Position numbers and translations under genes: made by a program. Positions 33,104 to 48,237 of a stretch of DNA of 64,000 nucleotides are shown here, in pieces. Origin of the DNA: Fennellomyces sp. T-0311 (Eukaryota; Mucoromycota; Mucoromycetes; Mucorales; Lichtheimiaceae). The notes under the pieces are model-generated. The model did not search any database, was not told where the DNA came from, and was given only the letters and a program-made list of their open reading frames with translations. The stretch's first letter is position 1. Every line of letters starts with the position of its first letter. Where the stretch lies: NCBI GenBank assembly GCA_025266875.1, contig JALLLT010000059.1, positions 1-64,000 of the forward strand, read 5' to 3'.

Positions 33104-34581
33104 TTATTGTCCTTCCCCATCACGTCTTCGCTTGGGATCAAAGAACGAGGAATCACCGGATCGCTTAACAGGGAGTAAGGCCATATCATTCAGATGATTG
33201 GGCCGTGGCAGCGGTATTCCTTTCAGCCGGCTACATTCACGGCAGTACCAAGGATCGAGTTCAACTTCAAAGTCCGCGATAGGTGGATCCTCACATAGCT
33301 GATGCACACCCAAATTACACGAATCGCAGTAATACATGTTGTTCAGATCCTCAACAATCTCATCAATACCGCACACTTTGCATGTTTTGTCGTCTTCAGG
33401 GTTCTCATACACGTATCCGCGGTCATCATCAAGTACGTAATCCGCCAATGTAATGCCGCTTTCCGTCGGGTTTTCGTTCGGTGCTTGGGTTTCTGTCCCT
33501 CCCTCGAGGCTGTTTACAGACTCTGCAACCATGTCACGGTTACAATAAAACAAGTATATTGGCCTAAATGCTCTCGAGCTTGTGCTGGGTTCGACCGGTT
33601 GGCCTTGATCATTCAAAACACCCTCTCCGCGGATGTCGGCCATGGCTTGGTCTGATGTTATCTGGTGTATCACCCATGGTTATTTGCAAAGCATTTACCA
33701 CACGTCAACATACCTTGGTTTCCAGTCTATCCGAGTTTAGTTCCGCCAATATCCTCCATAGCTTGCCGTTGTCACTAGAGATGTAATCACGTAGATAGAG
33801 CTGCCATTCTGGTTGCAGGTCATCATAGCGACGCATCAGCGCACCCATCAAGATGTAATCCGATGAAGCTTGCCGCATATTCTCCTGCTGACGTAGCAAA
33901 GCGTTGTGGTCTTCCATGAATTGATCCAGCCTGGAATGCACGAGTTGATCCAAGGCTTCCATTGTTGTCCCTTGAGCGTCGTGAATTCCTCTCAAGAAGT
34001 CCATCGTCGAGCCCAACACAGAGTCAATCCGGACCGCCCTTCCCTAGCAGCTATAAGTCATTATCGTGGGCACGGATGAATGTCTCGACTTACGTGATAC
34101 TGATAGAAAAGACGATTGTCACGCGTCATGGCTACTTCGTGGCCGTACTTGATGTGTATGGCACCTTTGCGCGCCTGTGTATTGATATAGTAACATTCAA
34201 TCATCTTGCTGCATATGTATCGTATCTCGTTATGCTTACTTCCTCAGCCATGATTTGAATATGCAGGTTCACGGGCTCGCTTTGATCCTTTGAATATGCC
34301 AGGTCCAACCGCTCCCAGTCGTTCAAGTGATGCGTTGCTAGATCTTTCCACCACCACGTAGCGTCTCCCGCGTTGCCAGTTGATTCCATGGCCTGATGCA
34401 AACAGAATTTGAAAAGGCCATTAAGATTCGATGTGTGGCCGTAACGTTGTAACCCGTTGGCAAGGATGTCAATAAGGTTGAATCGGGAATCATTGACCAG
34501 TCTTTGAGGAATGATATAGAGCTGAACGAGGATGCGCGCCAAAAGAACGCGTGGAATGGAGTCCACAAAGAGTCCTTCCAT
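33104..34581 (-). CDS. PHD-finger protein of unknown complex
   Basis: The start is the ATG at 34581 (MEGLFVDSIPRV), only 48 bp after the stop of PEX14 on the same strand. Exons join through ARKGAIHIKYGHEVAM and DNRLFYQYH-GRAVRIDSVLG to a helical segment (about 33720-34010). The last exon (33670-33104) carries the zinc finger: C-K-V-C-G, then YYCDSCNLGVHQLC, then PWYCRECS, the C4-H-C3 pattern of a PHD reader. Acidic sequence precedes it and a basic KRRR tail follows. Such fingers read histone H3 tails; the N-terminal part matches no complex subunit I can name. The junction near 33665-33715 is uncertain: the plain GTATGT donor gives the wrong phase, so a nearby donor or an exon I missed is needed. 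Confidence 0.7.
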
Positions 34582-34629
34582 GAAGGACAACGACAGAAAA
34601 AGGCAAAAGTACAAAAAATCAGGAACTTT

Positions 34630-35866
34630 TTATTGGCTTTGTGGCGCCGTTGTATTAGCTGGAGAAGAAGTGCTACTGCCACTGTTATTCAGTTCGGCTC
34701 GGAACGATTCCCGCCGCCGAGGGTGGTAGTTGGGGACATCTCGTACTGGGGCTGCGGGGGTTACGGGAGAGGAGGGTCGGCTGCCACCTACGTTGGCACT
34801 GGGAAAGTTGCGTCTGTTGAGCAACATGCCCTTGAAGCTTCTAATTTCGCTCTTGAACGACTGCACTGCTGGGCTCTCGGTCGAATTGTTGAACCGTCCA
34901 GGATTGTAACTGTACGAATTGAACTGCGAGAATGACGAGTAAATATAGTCAGGGTGGGAGATGGCATCCTTGAGCTCGGTCACTTTGTCCCGGAAATCCG
35001 AGTATGGTTCATCGTTCAACGCCTTCACCCGTTGCTCAGCCAACTCAACCACCCGTGCCATCCGATCGCTCAGCGTCTGATGTTTCTCTACAAGCTGCTT
35101 GTTCGAATCCGCTGGCTTGAGCCCCGTCAGCTTTTCATTCAGCGTCGACAAAAGTGCGGTTCTTTGGTTGTAACGATCGCCCTGATACCTTGCTATTGAG
35201 TCGAAAATGGGCCCAATGAATCGCTAAATGATAAGAAAAAAAGGTTACCATCCCGTCCCTATCACGCACGGTTACTCATTTACCTTGACGATGCGGAACA
35301 CGGCAGCAGAGATACCGACCAATCCAAATCCTGCAAGCAACGCAATGCCTAGGAGTTGCTGGATCGGCATAACTGGTGGCGGTGCCGGTGGGTAGTAGAC
35401 GACTTGCGGTGGTCTTGGAGGTACGGCAGGACGGCTCACAGTGGGTGGTACTGGTGCAGAAACAGGTCGTGCTGCTACAGCCTATACACACGTGCAAGTT
35501 TAGTCATGACTGAAGGATCTATCCAACTCTTGTTCGAACCTGTGATGTCGTTGTGGCAGGCGCATTCTCTCCTACTCGTTTAAATGCCTCGGTGATCTCG
35601 TCTGCAGAAAGCCCCTTTTGTCGCAGAAAAGCAACCTTTTTTGCTGTGTCGGCCGATCGCACGTTTGGGGAGGAAAGGAAAGAAACTGCTGATTTTAATA
35701 GATCTTCACGCAGTGGTGCAGGAGTAGCTGGTTCAGCGTTCAGAGGTACTTGCTTGGTAGGCTGTTCACTTGAAGTAGGAGGCTGCGAGGGTAATGCTTC
35801 GCTCTGCTCCTTTGGGGTGCTGGATGGCGAAGGATTATTGTCACTGCCGTTATTGTCGTTAGTCAT
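34630..35866 (-). CDS. PEX14: Peroxin-14, peroxisomal import docking protein
   Basis: Three exons on the minus strand, about 375 residues, start at the ATG at 35866 (MTNDNNGSDN). After a Ser/Pro-rich leader comes the Pex14 N-terminal domain, REDLLKSAVSFLSSPNVR then KKVAFLRQKGLSADEITEAF, the three-helix unit that binds Pex5 and Pex19. Exon 2 has a Pro-rich stretch (SH3-binding type) and the membrane segment QLLGIALLAGFGLVGISAAV. Exon 3 has the coiled-coil region (EKLTGLKP...RMARVVELAEQRVKAL) and a disordered tail rich in Asn and Ser. With Pex13 and Pex5 it forms the import pore for matrix enzymes. Its stop is 48 bp from the start of the next gene on the same strand. Confidence 0.94.
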
Positions 35867-38795
35867 GAAGAACAAGTTTCTGGTGAGCCAGCGTTTGGGA
35901 TGGCCCGCTATGTCCTAGCCAACTCCGAATAGAATCACAGCTTGGAATTGTACCTAATCGAGGAATTCACCTATCGACGACCACAGATACAGTCTCTTTC
36001 GGCTGAGCTACTTGTATGCGCTACCACTGACTTGATAACGAACTTCTTGTTGGGGTATGGTAATGAAGCTTATGACATATCGGTCGGGATGACATAATAC
36101 GTACATCACTACGCCAAAGACATACTTTTGCTACACAGGTCTCACATTTTACAGGAGGATCAGTATCGACATACGTAAAGCATGACTCTTTTTTGGATAC
36201 GCTTTTCTTATACTCGCCGCTATATAGTAATTAGTTTTCAGATATGTAAAGGGTAAATCAAAGTATTGCTCTACAAAGTCTCAAAATCTCCACGTCGCGA
36301 TGGATCAGACACATAAAGCAGCAACAGTGGGTAGTCGGTGGCCTATTAAAATGGCATCAATCCCAAAGATGAAAGTTGCCGATATAGAGGATACTGTGAA
36401 CCTATCATTGGCGATGCTGCTCGTGTAAATATGCAAGTTGACCATGAGACAGCGCAAGGTCTATTTTATTTATAAAGATGCAAGGTTATATTCAACAACC
36501 AAGCAAACCCTCCACCACCGCCACCCAAAAAAATAGCATTGACTCATGATTATAATATGATGAACAACATACAAAGGTCCAATAATGAATACAACTTTGT
36601 TACCACTTATGTGCGTGAATCAGCTTATGCTATTGGCAAGCATTGCACACTGGGGCGACAGAGCTTGGATAACGAGCAGCAACCTGATGGCAGTCGCCCA
36701 AAGCTGTTGCGGTAAGTGTACAGTACATGGCCCAATAGATTGGCTTAACCAATCAAGATTCCACCAGGAAAACTGGCTCATAGAAACATCTGAATCACCG
36801 GCCGACCGACGGGGTCCCAAAGGTATTGTGCAGATCGATATTGTTATCTAGGAACTCGTTTAAAACAAATTGTATATAACTCAACAAAACTGTATATAGA
36901 GATATAGTAGCGAGCCGTCGTATAAAGTAATTCTTGGTCGAAAAGCATGTTACATGTGTCAGCTTTCGTACCCGCAAATATTAATTTTGTATTAGGTTTT
37001 ATTGTGGAAAATAATGAAGCTTTATACTTTGCACTCCCAGCTCGATAAACGGTCGTTCCGGTCGGTCCGTGTTTTTACGGGCACTCGGATTTTTGGACAC
37101 AACCCAACAGCATTACCTGTTTCAAGATGCTGTCGGTTTTCGGTCCATGCCCGTTCCGAGCCCTTTTCAAGTTTTCCTCCGGGTTATATAGCTATACATT
37201 TCTTATTCAGTAACCCCAAAGGGCTTCTTCGTTTTCTGGTCACTCGTGCCTTCCTCTTTCGTTGGGGTTCTCTACAGTATATGACAAGATGGCTTTTTGG
37301 AGTTAATTGTGATGGGTGGATGTCACCTTTCTTCATTCATTTTGATAGCATCTCTGCTATATCGAACAGAAGGTATGTACATGCTGATGCTTTTTATTCC
37401 AGATTATGGTTGTAGTGGTTGAATAGAGTATTCTAGCTGTATGTACTAGCATAAATATTAAGTAATTTCTATCTTCGTGCGTCGATGCAAGTTATCAAAC
37501 GACAGATGCTTAGAATAATGTGGCCGTGTACATTGATGATAATGCAGAGCTGTGGTCCGAAAAAAAAGAATAGATCTTCCTATAAAATACGTATCTCGGC
37601 TCTTCTCACAGATCAAGAGCATATTTTTCTTTGCAACAAAAGGTACGGTGCTAGTCTAGGAATGAAGGACGGCTCAGAAGAATTCATGGGTGACGATGGG
37701 CAAAAGATACCCAGGATGTTCATTAAACCGTACATTACCGACGCCCTGATACTTTAGAGAATGATCTCCTCCCAAAAATCTACGCTTTTCAAAAAAGTGA
37801 GCAATGTATATCGCTCTCGAAGCGTCGAAGCTTACTGGAGAGCCGAAAAATGTAAAAGCGCATTAAAACCGAACCTGTGAGCAACACAAGATTCCCGGTA
37901 TTCCTTGCCATGCTGAGTGGTGCCTAGGGAGAGAGAAGTAAGGATTACTTAACAAAGTTCCGGCCTATTTCAGCAGTTCATAAAAAATTGGATTAGGAAA
38001 TCGCGATAACACAGACCAACTTCACTGCTTCGGTGTTTGGCGAACGTGCAAGGATGACTTCACTGCGGCGAGCTCGTTGGCCCTGTTCGAATCCATCGAC
38101 TTTGTGTATTGTTAAGCTCTTATTACGAGCGACTGTCGCCCATGGTCTACCTAGTAGTCCAGGGCGGACGATTGGTTTCTAGTTCCGTAAATATGCTGCT
38201 GGGTGGAGAATGGTTGGCTTTTATTGATATATTACTATAGGTCTACTGCCATTACTGTGTTGAAAACGGAGAACACCTTATCTGTAACGACCTAAACAGA
38301 AGAGGCAGCTCTCTTCCAAAATTAGTACCTCATGCTACATAGCCATACTCATCGGGAACAACAAAGAAAAGTTTTTTTTATCTAGTCCAAGCCAACCTAG
38401 TTGTGATCGAGATGTACAGTGGTATTTTCAGACCACCGTCATAAACATTTGAGCACTTTAATATTCACGGTTCAAGCTGCACGCACGCGACTCTATGACG
38501 TGCACGCTTCTTGCCGTTTCGGAAGCTCGCTGGACTTTGACAAAGAAAAAGATTCGTTTGGGTAATCGGATGAAAATAGCTTTTGCATATATTTACGCGT
38601 CTAGGAAACAAGGTGCAATACAAGTATTTACAAAGCCTTTGTCTTTAAATTGTGCTTCCATCTTTTGAGCTGGCCGCTGATCGTGAGAATAACGATATGA
38701 TGGTGGGCTTGGGCCAAAGGATTGATCCGACAGAGGTTCTTGTGATAGTGATAAACAAAAAAAGGATCGCAGTTGCCATGCGAGACCACCCTGGC
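35867..38795. other. Gene-poor region downstream of the PEX14 promoter
   Basis: Open frames at 36585-36851 and 37002-37415 have no family resemblance and no flanking splice structure. A GTTCGAATCC sequence at 38085 looks like a tRNA B box, but no cloverleaf can be drawn around it. No gene called. Confidence 0.45.
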
Positions 38796-38809
38796 TACCC
38801 AGCACGTGC

Positions 38810-39362
38810 CAAGTAGAATGCCTTGCAAAAAGAATTCTTCATAAAGAAGAAAGCCGCAGTCGCAAGTACCCACTCGCTAAACCACTCGGGCCATTCAGTT
38901 TGTCCCAAACAGAACGCCCTGGAGAAAGAATCCTCCATAACGAAAAAGAGTCGCAGTCGCAAGCATCCACTCGCTAAACCACTCGGGCCATTGAATATGT
39001 CCCAAGTAGAATGTCCTGCAAAAATAATCCTCCATAGCGAAAAAAGTCGCGATTGCAAAGTATGCACTCGCTAAACCAGTGGGGCCACTCGGTATGCACC
39101 AAGCAGAATACCCTGGAAAAAGAATTCTCCATAAAGAAGAAAGCCGCAGTCGCAAGCACCCACTTGCTAAACCACTCGGGCAGTTTGATATCCCTCCCAG
39201 AATGCCCTGCAAAAAGAATCCTCCATAACGAAAAAGAGCCGCAGTCGCAAGCACCCACTCGCTAAACCACTCGGGCAGTTTGATATATCCCTCCCAGAAT
39301 GCCCTGTAGAAAGAATCCTCCATAGCGAAAAGAGAAAAAAAATCCGCAGTCGCAAATGTGCG
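38810..39362. repeat. Tandem repeat, six units of about 97 bp
   Basis: The phrase CGCAGTCGCAAG recurs near 38855, 38952, 39048 (diverged), 39145, 39240 and 39345, spacings about 97, 96, 97, 95 and 105 bp. In each of the first five it is followed by CACTCGCTAAACCACTCGGG, and each unit also has TCCTCCATA-CGAAAAAGA and a CCCTG-AAA-AGAAT block. Units differ by several percent, the third being most diverged. The period is not a multiple of three, so open frames across it shift from unit to unit and are not a protein repeat. It lies alone in a gene-poor region. Confidence 0.85.
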
Positions 39363-39839
39363 CCAAGCAAAAATGCCTACAGTAAAAGGCGGCCATGAGC
39401 CATCCTGTAACGTGCCCCCACCCAAAAAAAAAAAGACGTACTGTTGTCTCAGGATGAACAAGAGAGAACACGAGAAAGCACAGCACTCTTGGTGTCGTGA
39501 ACGGGATCGCCCTTGTGGGAGCATGTTGAGCCAAAAGATCGGCTACTACTTTTGAGACAATTATATATACCTTGCAATCTGATTCGAAAATAGCCACGTC
39601 TTGAAATCGCTCCATCAGATCCCTGTGTGAGAGTGGTAAGTGATCTCAAAGTACTCTGAGGATACTTGACAAGCGTGACATACTAGTTCTCCCTCGCGCC
39701 CAAAACTAGAAAACCGGGTACTAATTACTTGTATCTTGCACCTGTCACCATATTCGTACACTCCCGTGAGAAGTGAGCGCTTTAGGCTTAACTTCACAAT
39801 ATATCATAACCGGAATACTTATCAATACCTACAATGAGT

Positions 39840-41200
39840 CAGCATGTGAGGAGTAATCGCAAAGTCACGCGCGCCAACCTGTTTTGCTGACTTTCGATCT
39901 GGTATCTCTCTGCTGTACTCGATCGTCGTCGTTGTGTGCAGCGATGTATATGGGACGCAAACGGGTTCCAGGTCTTTTTCAGAGACTTGTAGCGGGATGT
40001 GCAGGCGAAGTAGACAGGGGGGCCATCACCACGGCATCTGGATCCACTCCTTGGATGGCGTATCGTGAACATATTTTCTCAACGCTCTATATCAAGAGTT
40101 GTTCCATGGTTACAACAAACTCGTTCATACTTTAAATCAGCACTTACGTACAATTTCCATAGCAGCGTGAGCTTGAGGCGAGGAAACGCTTTTAACTCGC
40201 CAGAGATTTCCTCGTCTGATATCGAATCTTCCTGTTTGACATTCTCGATATTGCTATATTTTTCCAGCGAGGAACTTGTTAATCGTTATCTAGCAGACAA
40301 TCATACAGTCAACGTTTTTCTGGGTAAGTACCTCCATGAACTCCTTGATCTTTTTTTTTATTTCGTCCGTAGAGAATCTTCGTTGCAAATGCAGTATTGA
40401 CTGCAGCTCGTTCATATACGGTATGATGGTTCCTTTGCTTGGTTGACACCGCTTGGTACAGGATGTAAATGAACGCGCGCTGATCACAGCTTTCCGCTCT
40501 CGTCTGATCCGGTTGAACAAGGAAATGAAAACCCTATGCGGCATTAGGGGAAAAGAAGTATCATAGTCATGAGAAAGGGAGCAATGTAAGAAAATAGTAA
40601 AAAAGGAAAAATGATAAAGTAGAATGGAATACAAAGTAAAAGTCGGATGGAAGGGGAACTAATCCGTAACCGCGCTTGGTACAGTGGAACCCCGCTTTTT
40701 GCACCCCCGCTTTTTGCACAGCTTTCTCAAAAAATCCGCCTGTGCAAAAAGCGAGGGTACCGATGTCTTGCATGACGTCGCTCACACACGCCTTGAAGGA
40801 CGCAAGCTCGCCTTGCGATTGGATGACCACTTTTTCCGGGCTACATAGTGGTGTATGAGTAAAAGCTCAGGTGATTACGCATGCTTATTACCTACTCCAC
40901 ATGGATCATCAAATCATCCAGCGGTCCTAATATGGGACGGATGGTTGAGGAGGACGAGCAGGTTGAAGGGGGGTGAGTTCGTAGCCGTTTGACAGAGGTA
41001 CGTTTGGCATGCGGTAACTCAAAAGAGATACTTTCCGGTATATTGCCTGTTTCTGCAATTCATAAAAATCCTTCGCTCCTTTAACGGAAGCAAAATGGAT
41101 GAATGCGATTAATCTATGATCGTAATGTAAGGAAAGTTGGCGGAAACGAGCGTCTTTATTTGACTTACTTGTTTTTGAACGACAATACATGTTCATAATG
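39840..41200 (-). pseudogene. Remains of a multi-exon gene of unknown family, interrupted by a foldback element
   Basis: On the minus strand several exon-like open segments follow one another. 41190-40930 contains YDHRLIAFIHFASVKGAKDF and ends Pro-rich. 40520-40340 has KGTIIPYMNELQSILHLQRR. 40250-40150 has QEDSISDEEISGELKAFPRL before a GTAAGTGC donor. 40075-39900 has SRYKSLKKTWNPFASHIHRC. Donor-like sites are present, but frames do not connect cleanly: a TAG sits at the donor near 40888, and the element at 40680-40759 lies inside. I recognise no family. Whether this is one gene is inference. Confidence 0.3.
40680..40759. mobile_element. Short foldback element related to the one at 3580-3773
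   Basis: The left end TACAGTGGAACCCCGC then TTTTTGCAC resembles the left end of the element at 3580, which reads TACAGTCGAACCCCGC. The right end, read in reverse complement, has CTCGCTTTTTGCAC, so the 80 bp fold into a hairpin. The CCCGCTTTTTGCAC phrase is also repeated directly inside. TA lies at each border. It has no coding capacity. Confidence 0.55.
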
Positions 41201-41273
41201 TATGTGAGGAAACTTTGCTTCTATGAATGCCTCGGGATTACGGCAGCTTTTTATGATCACAGTATGACCATGA

Positions 41274-41462
41274 TTGACACAGCACGCTGTTCGTACTGCT
41301 CAGAGATGGGTCAGAAAGTATGGTGAGCGTGGGGACAGTTTCTTTGAGTCGCTCAAAAAGCCAGATCGTAAACTAATTCTGACAGAAGAGCACCAGAAAG
41401 TTATTGAAGCTTTCATTGATGAAGATGCACATCATACCTGTGTGGACATGGTCAAAAGGTGA
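41274..41462 (+). pseudogene. Relic of a Tc1/mariner-type transposase, DNA-binding part
   Basis: The open stretch reads a helix-turn-helix-like start (RTAQRWVRKYGERGD), a basic linker and LILTEEHQKVIEAFIDEDAH. This is the order seen at the N terminus of fungal Tc1/mariner transposases, where LTEEH...(F/Y)(I/V)DE follows the second helix-turn-helix. The catalytic DDE region is not found downstream, so only a remnant remains. Confidence 0.45.
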
Positions 41463-42867
41463 AGAACAGCCGGAAAAAAAGGTATACAGAGTTTTGGGGG
41501 CGAAAGGCGTTTATCATTGGAGCAACCTCATGATGTTATTTTTTTCTACTCTTAAACTTGTTTTGTAGCGTGCAGTGACATCATTGATTTGCACAGCGAC
41601 AATGTTGCCTGTTTACTGCAGTGCATCCGAATGACCTCTTATCTTTGTGGAAAAAGATGGTCGTTCAATGTAAGTACTATTACGATGAGCATCAACGAAA
41701 CGCTGTCCATTCTACGGCAGTTTTCGAAGGAGAAGATGATTCTCTCGAAACTGAAAAAAAAACTGATCAATTTTGTTTTACTAACCACCAAGCACGCTTG
41801 ACAGAGTGGATGCTGTAAAAAACTAATTGATAAAATTATCGATGTCATCTTCTGGCTATCAGATGCTTTGGCTCATGTAACATGGCTGTGATTCCGTGAA
41901 GATATGAGAGTAAAAGGAGGTGTGTGACCTCGGTAGAAAATTTATTTCTGCGACACCGTGTGCAAAGCAGAGGCGGGACGCAAACAATCTGAATGTTATG
42001 TGCGAGTGGAGTACAAAAATCTGGATGCTGTAAGACTAGCGAGGTCTCGAGCATTTACAAATCGGAGGTCAATCCGTGAAGATGTGAACGATCAAGTATC
42101 AATTAAAAAGTCGGTGACTAGAAATTCGGTCTCAAAAGGGAAAACACGTTACGGATCATCCTGCTATGGTTGATGGCTTTTCGAGAAGCCGGCTGATTCA
42201 AGAGGACACCACCAGTATCAGGTACCTACAATTCATTTGGCCGCAGACGGTCTTTATGTCGGGTACTGGGCAATGCTGCATTGTGGGAACCAAAAGCGCC
42301 CTCAACAGCGAACCTCATTTGACATGATATGGACATCGGCATCCAGCCACGTTTCTATATCGGGTATATACTTGATTCCTTCGCGTGGGCCAACGTATAG
42401 ACATCCGCGCATCATCGAAAAGGTACGCAACCGTCTGAATAGCTCTCTCGGATCATGGTTCGGGTTGCGAGGGAATATACGTAATGCCGCTGTATAACAC
42501 ATGCATACGTGGCTGCGAGTAAGGAGGAGAAGGGAACAAAGGGTGTCGACAATCAGAGTGTGCGAGTCGACGGGATGCGCCACTGTGGATCAGGGTAGGC
42601 GTGGTAAGAGCAGGTGATCGGTGCTGTCCCAAGCAGGTCGGGCAGGAGTCGAAGCGTATGACACGTCCATTTATCGTTTTTAAATAGGCGGTTTCCAGCT
42701 TTGTAAGGGGCTGTCCACTCTCTCTCTATCCCAGCCCCGGTGGAAGCTTTGTCGGTCTTCCTTCCACTGCTCTCGTTTTCCAGCCACCCAATCCACTCTG
42801 ATCGCCCTCCTCTTCCAACCGATTCACCGCAGATTGATTCCGAATTCGTCATCAAAACCCTACAGCC
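41463..42867. other. No intact gene recognised upstream of PPG1
   Basis: Short open frames at 41589-41818 and 41958-42173 could be further eroded transposon or gene pieces but show no diagnostic motif. The segment 42720-42867 is the PPG1 leader. Confidence 0.35.
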
Positions 42868-44241
42868 ATGGTGGATCTCGATCTCGACGCGTGCCTTGAG
42901 CGGCTTTACAAAAAGCAACTCCTTGCGGAATGTGTGCTCAGGGAGATTTGCGAGCGGACAAAGGAATTGCTCATGCGAGAGAGCAATGTAGTTCATATTC
43001 GAGCACCGGTAACGGTTGTCGGCGATATCCACGGGTATATAAAAGGGAAGCTGAGTGGGGAAGAAGACGTTTATCAACCGTGGCTCTTTCCAGACAGTAC
43101 TACGACCTGATCGAAATTTTTCGCATTGGCGGCTACTGCCCCGATACAAACTATCTATTCCTTGGTACGTTTCTACCTGCAACCACCTCGGCCGCCCTAA
43201 CCCCATCCTCTAGGCGACTACGTCGACCGCGGCCTCTACAGCATCGAGACCATCTCCTTACTCACCGTCCTGAAGCTGCGCTACCCCGAGCGGGTGCAGC
43301 TTGTGCGTGGCAACCACGAGTCCAGAGCAGTAACACAGGTAAGCGCGTCCCGCAGCCATGCGAGGAGCCGTGGCACTAAGACCGGACCAAGACGTACGGA
43401 TTTTACACAGAATGCATGCGGAAATACGGATCCCAGCAGGTGTGGCAGTACTTTACCGACATGTTCGATTTTCTGACGCTATCGGTGGTCATCGATAACA
43501 GCATCTTTTGTGTCCATGGAGGTGAGGTTGCTTGGTAATATGTATCATGGCACCTTGCTCAGATTGAACGGTTTGTCCGTAGGTCTATCGCCAACCATCC
43601 ACGTTTTGGATCAGATCCGGATCATCGACCGGTTCCGAGGTACGTTCTGACCCGCGCACACAAGAAGTCTCTGGCTTATGCTGCCTTCCAGAAATCCCGC
43701 ACGAGGGCGCAATGGCCGATTTGGTGTGGTCAGATCCTGACCCGGATAAGGAGGAGTTTTCCATATCTGCACGGTAAGTCGGAAGGGCATGGCAACGCAA
43801 TAGGGGAAGTATAACACGCATGATGCGCTGCTAGAGGTGCGGGCTATACCTTTGGAAGCCGTGTTGTAGACAGGTTTCTGCAACTAAATGACATGAGCCA
43901 TATTCTGCGGGCGCACCAGCTATGCAATGCAGGATACCAGGTAATGAAGGAAGCCAAAACGGGGTGCCGTGTATGTTAACCTTTTGAGCAGGTTCTATTC
44001 GACGATAAACTCTCGACAGTGTGGTCGGCTCCCAATTATTGCTATCGCTGCGGAAACCTTGCATCAATACTGGAAGTGGGCGTCAACGGAGAGCGCTTCT
44101 TTAATGTTTTCGATGCGGCACCAGAGAACGACCGTAATCCTCAACAAGCACAACTGAAGGTAGATCCGATCCTGGCTCAATTTCGTAAAGGAAAAACTAA
44201 GCTCTCTCCGCCAGGAAAACCAAATCGAGTATTTCCTGTAG
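42868..44241 (+). CDS. PPG1: PP2A-like serine/threonine phosphatase catalytic subunit, Ppg1 type
   Basis: Nine exons: 42868-43034, 43094-43164, 43214-43338, 43392-43521, 43583-43639, 43692-43773, 43835-43940, 43992-44159 and 44215-44241, closing exactly at 310 residues. Metal-site motifs are intact: GDIHG (across intron 1), GDYVDRG (across intron 2), RGNHES, and the later [12 protein letters not shown]-terminal [18 protein letters not shown] and [19 protein letters not shown] match Ppg1 better than PP2A, PP4 or PP6. The last exon is only 27 bases and adds ENQIEYFL, giving the conserved C-terminal YFL methylation tail. In yeast and other fungi Ppg1 works with the Far/STRIPAK complex and negatively regulates mitophagy. 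Skipping the last intron would replace the YFL tail, so its splicing matters. Confidence 0.94.
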
Positions 44242-47347
<3,106 letters not shown>

Positions 47348-48237
47348 GCTCTGTACATTTGTTCTATATCTATAAACCTCATTAGCTCGAGCCTTTGCGT
47401 TCATTTAACCGTTTTGGTGAATACAGCGCCGCTCATATTTGACTCATGCTCATGACCAGAACACTGCAAAGTTCATCGTTGAGGGAACACGTGGTAGACG
47501 TGCATTCTTTAGACTTTGTGCGTCGGTTGCTTTTTCCGTGACAAAACAAGATCCAGTATGTATAAGCTTTGTCAGATAATTGTGCTGTAGAAAGTGCTGC
47601 ATATATATGAGTGTTGTACAAACAAGCTGTCAATTAAACTTTTCCCGATGGAGCGGTCAATGGTTGCGTTTTTTAGGGAGTGTTGGCATAGCACGATTAA
47701 AAAGCAACTATACTATGCAGTACATCCAGTCGCTTCCCTGGATCTTTTATGGAAGGGTGCAATTCATCCATAGGCAATGTATGGGGGACAGTGTGGGGCA
47801 TGGAGAAAATGAGCGGCGCCCCAAAGTGAAGCGAAGCATAAACACAAAGATCGAGATCGGCGGCAAGATCTGTTTTCCAAATTAATTATCAAGGAGCATA
47901 CGTTGCTCGATAAGTGCAGCATACCATGCCTTCAAAGATGTACTAACTACTATCGACATGGATCGATACATTTACCACAACAGCACGGACGGCAATAGAT
48001 ATCTACGCAACAGCTTATTAGCAGACATTTTTGTCTTCATCATCTCTACTGCGTTTTGGTGCATAGTGGTTGGGCTACTACGCTATTCCCTGGGGTGCGG
48101 CCATGGACATACCGGCGATGCTAGGTACTGCAGCACAATGGGCGCTGGCACCATTGCCTTGTGACTGCTATGGATTGGCTTCTTTAAATATCGCGCTGCG
48201 ACACTTTCCTGCACTAGACCTCCCTGCGAAAACCATA
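47348..48237. other. Intergenic region upstream of MEX67
   Basis: About 890 bp. Short open frames (47580-47885, 47958-48164) have no recognisable features. No RNA gene seen. Confidence 0.4.

Noticed and set aside
37002..37415. Plus-strand open frame of 137 codons
   Set aside because: Aromatic-rich composition like translated AT-rich intergenic DNA, with no motif, promoter or splice signals.
38085..38094. GTTCGAATCC, a tRNA B-box-like sequence
   Set aside because: No T-stem pairing, no A box at the right distance and no acceptor stem; a cloverleaf cannot be drawn.
38895..39524. Minus-strand open frame of 209 codons through the 97-bp array
   Set aside because: The repeat period is not a multiple of three, so the apparent protein repeat is an effect of the DNA repeat changing frame.
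42553..43206. Minus-strand open frame of 217 codons antisense to PPG1
   Set aside because: It overlaps clear PPG1 exons and introns, has no recognisable motif, and is best explained as the shadow of the coding strand.
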